Positions 38,971 to 39,805 of a stretch of 39,805 nt of DNA are shown here, piece after piece. Source of the DNA: an uncultured Eubacteriales bacterium. GTDB lineage: Bacteria > Bacillota > Clostridia > Peptostreptococcales > Anaerovoracaceae. The notes below the pieces were generated by a model that worked only from the letters and a program-made list of their open reading frames with translations, had not been told where the DNA came from and made no database searches. The stretch's first letter is position 1; each line of letters starts with the position of its first letter. Where the stretch lies: contig URGK01000013.1 of NCBI GenBank assembly GCA_900547295.1, positions 1 through 39,805 on the forward strand, read 5' to 3'. The position numbers and the translations under genes were made by a program.

Positions 38971-39805
38971 ATGTCAAGGAGTTCAAAGATTACAGCACTC
39001 TATGAGCGTTTGTCGAGAGATGATGATCTTAATGGTGAGTCAAATTCAATCACCAATCAAAAGCAATACTTGGAAGATTACGCCCGAAGAAATGGTTTTT
39101 CGGGTGTAAATTTCAATCGTCCGAGTTTTCAGGAGTTGATTAAGGAAGTAGAAGCAGGAAATGTCGCAACGATTATTGTTAAGGATATGAGCCGATTAGG
39201 GCGAAACTATCTGCAAGTCGGTTTTTATACGGAAGTTCTGTTCCCACAGAAAGATGTCCGTTTCCTTGCGATAAATAACAGTATCGACAGCAATAATGCT
39301 TCTGACAATGACTTTGCCCCATTTTTGAATATAATGAACGAATGGTACGCAAAAGACACAAGCAATAAAATCAAGGCTGTGTTTGACGCCCGTATGAAAG
39401 ACGGAAAGCGTTGTAGCGGTTCAATTCCCTATGGATATAACCGATTAGCAACCGACAAACAAACGCTTGTCGTTGACCCTGTGGCTTCTGAGGTAGTAAA
39501 GCGTATCTTTCTGCTTGCCAACGAGGGAAAAAGTCCGAGAGCAATCGCTGAATTGCTTACCGAAGAAAAGGTTTTAATTCCGGCTGCACACGCAAAGGAA
39601 TATCACCCCGAACAGTATAACGGAACAAAGTTTTCAGACCCGTATCTTTGGGGAATGTCAACCATAAGAGCGATTTTAAGCAGACAGGAATATCTCGGTC
39701 ATACTGTTTTGCGTAAATCGGTCAGCACCAATTTCAAACTGCACAAAAGAAAGAATACCGATGAAGATGAACAGTATGTATTTTATAATACGCACGAGCC
39801 TATCA
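38971..39805 (+). CDS. large serine recombinase (TnpX/TndX type), 3' end outside window
   Basis: The frame opens at ATG 38971 behind AAAGGAGG and has no stop before the window ends (278 codons visible). The catalytic domain shows YERLSRDD with nucleophile Ser15 and Arg13, and VKDMSRLGRNY with Asp72, Arg75 and Arg78. The recombinase domain follows (GKRCSGSIPYGYNR, then VVDPVASEVVKRIFLLANEG, and YLGHTVLRKSVSTNFKLHKR). Compared with homologues as I recall them, about 13 residues are absent after NGF (residue 43): the usual segment ending DDGY before SGVNFNRP is missing. Such enzymes excise and insert the element by site-specific recombination. Confidence 0.92.
   Translation, partial: MSRSSKITALYERLSRDDDLNGESNSITNQKQYLEDYARRNGFSGVNFNRPSFQELIKEVEAGNVATIIVKDMSRLGRNYLQVGFYTEVLFPQKDVRFLAINNSIDSNNASDNDFAPFLNIMNEWYAKDTSNKIKAVFDARMKDGKRCSGSIPYGYNRLATDKQTLVVDPVASEVVKRIFLLANEGKSPRAIAELLTEEKVLIPAAHAKEYHPEQYNGTKFSDPYLWGMSTIRAILSRQEYLGHTVLRKSVSTNFKLHKRKNTDEDEQYVFYNTHEPI

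Larger units (their letters stand above)
29037..39805 (+). mobile_element. decayed integrative conjugative element (Tn1549-like content), right end outside window
   Basis: From just after the tsf terminator all genes are of accessory type: a small ICE protein, ParA, ParB, a sortase-anchored adhesin, small unknown proteins and the remnant of the giant ICE helicase. This gene set is typical of Tn1549-family elements of clostridia. The left boundary is placed by content only; no attachment repeat can be confirmed because the other end is not in the window. parA is interrupted, the helicase is deleted, and no relaxase, VirD4 or VirB4 is present, so this part at least is degenerate. Confidence 0.75.
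38776..39805 (+). mobile_element. serine-recombinase element inserted in the helicase remnant, right end outside window
   Basis: Helicase homology stops abruptly near 38775 and is followed by 195 bases of non-coding DNA with nested inverted repeats and then a large serine recombinase gene reading into the element. This is the layout of one end of a Tn4451/Tn5397-type transposon. The exact junction and the other end cannot be determined here. Confidence 0.6.

Noticed and set aside
1..39805. CRISPR arrays, tRNA and rRNA genes
   Set aside because: No regularly spaced direct repeats with unique spacers, and no tRNA- or rRNA-like sequences, were seen on either strand.

Overview
The window looks like chromosomal DNA of an anaerobic, low-to-moderate GC Firmicute of class Clostridia. 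The evidence is heavy use of AGA and ATA codons, strong AGGAGG ribosome binding sites, intrinsic terminators, a guanine riboswitch on xpt, a butyrate-type 3-hydroxybutyryl-CoA dehydrogenase behind Rex-like operators, and a Tn1549-like conjugative-element module. I cannot name a species. The regulators, the thioesterase and the long EF-Ts are compatible with gut Clostridia (Lachnospiraceae or Anaerovoracaceae type), but that is inference.

Bases 1 to about 29,030 are core chromosome. First comes hslO (Hsp33, 5' end cut by the window), a DUF1934 protein, a 30-residue membrane peptide, a DUF1846 protein and an auxin-efflux-carrier-type transporter. Two Cro/C1-type repressors on the minus strand lie divergent from a third helix-turn-helix gene. 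That third gene leads an operon for an ECF-like sigma factor and a membrane DUF4367-like protein, and its best start codon is followed at once by TAA. A secreted protein gene converges on this operon. Next are hbd, a cluster of stem-loops, an acyl-ACP thioesterase, an orphan PstS lipoprotein, a CNNM/CorC-type transporter, secA, a MATE exporter behind a promoter plus hairpin, prfB with its programmed +1 frameshift, a beta-hydroxyacid dehydrogenase and tex. A riboswitch-controlled xpt then leads a purine-nucleoside-type ABC importer (BMP lipoprotein, double ATPase, two permeases). The core ends with rpsB and tsf.

After the tsf terminator the content changes to an integrative element, 29,037 to the window end. 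It begins with a non-coding stretch carrying six exact copies of TTGGGGGA in both orientations. Then come a small conserved ICE protein, an acidic protein, parA (broken by an amber codon), parB, a leader ORF, a 975-residue sortase-anchored adhesin (thioester, SpaA and VaFE/T-Q ester domains), several small proteins, an AAA/DUF4143 ATPase, and a badly deleted copy of the giant ICE helicase. A TnpX/TndX-type large serine recombinase gene sits inside that helicase remnant and runs off the window. No relaxase, coupling protein, VirB4 or sortase is visible, so this end of the element is decayed or the transfer genes lie beyond the window.

The observations I rate highest are: intrinsic terminators placed immediately upstream of ribosome binding sites throughout the element, which suggests controlled read-through; the TTGGGGGA array at the element edge; tandem Rex-like sites at hbd; an 11-bp-period repeat plus promoter plus terminator ahead of the MATE gene; and a structured RNA candidate between tex and xpt.
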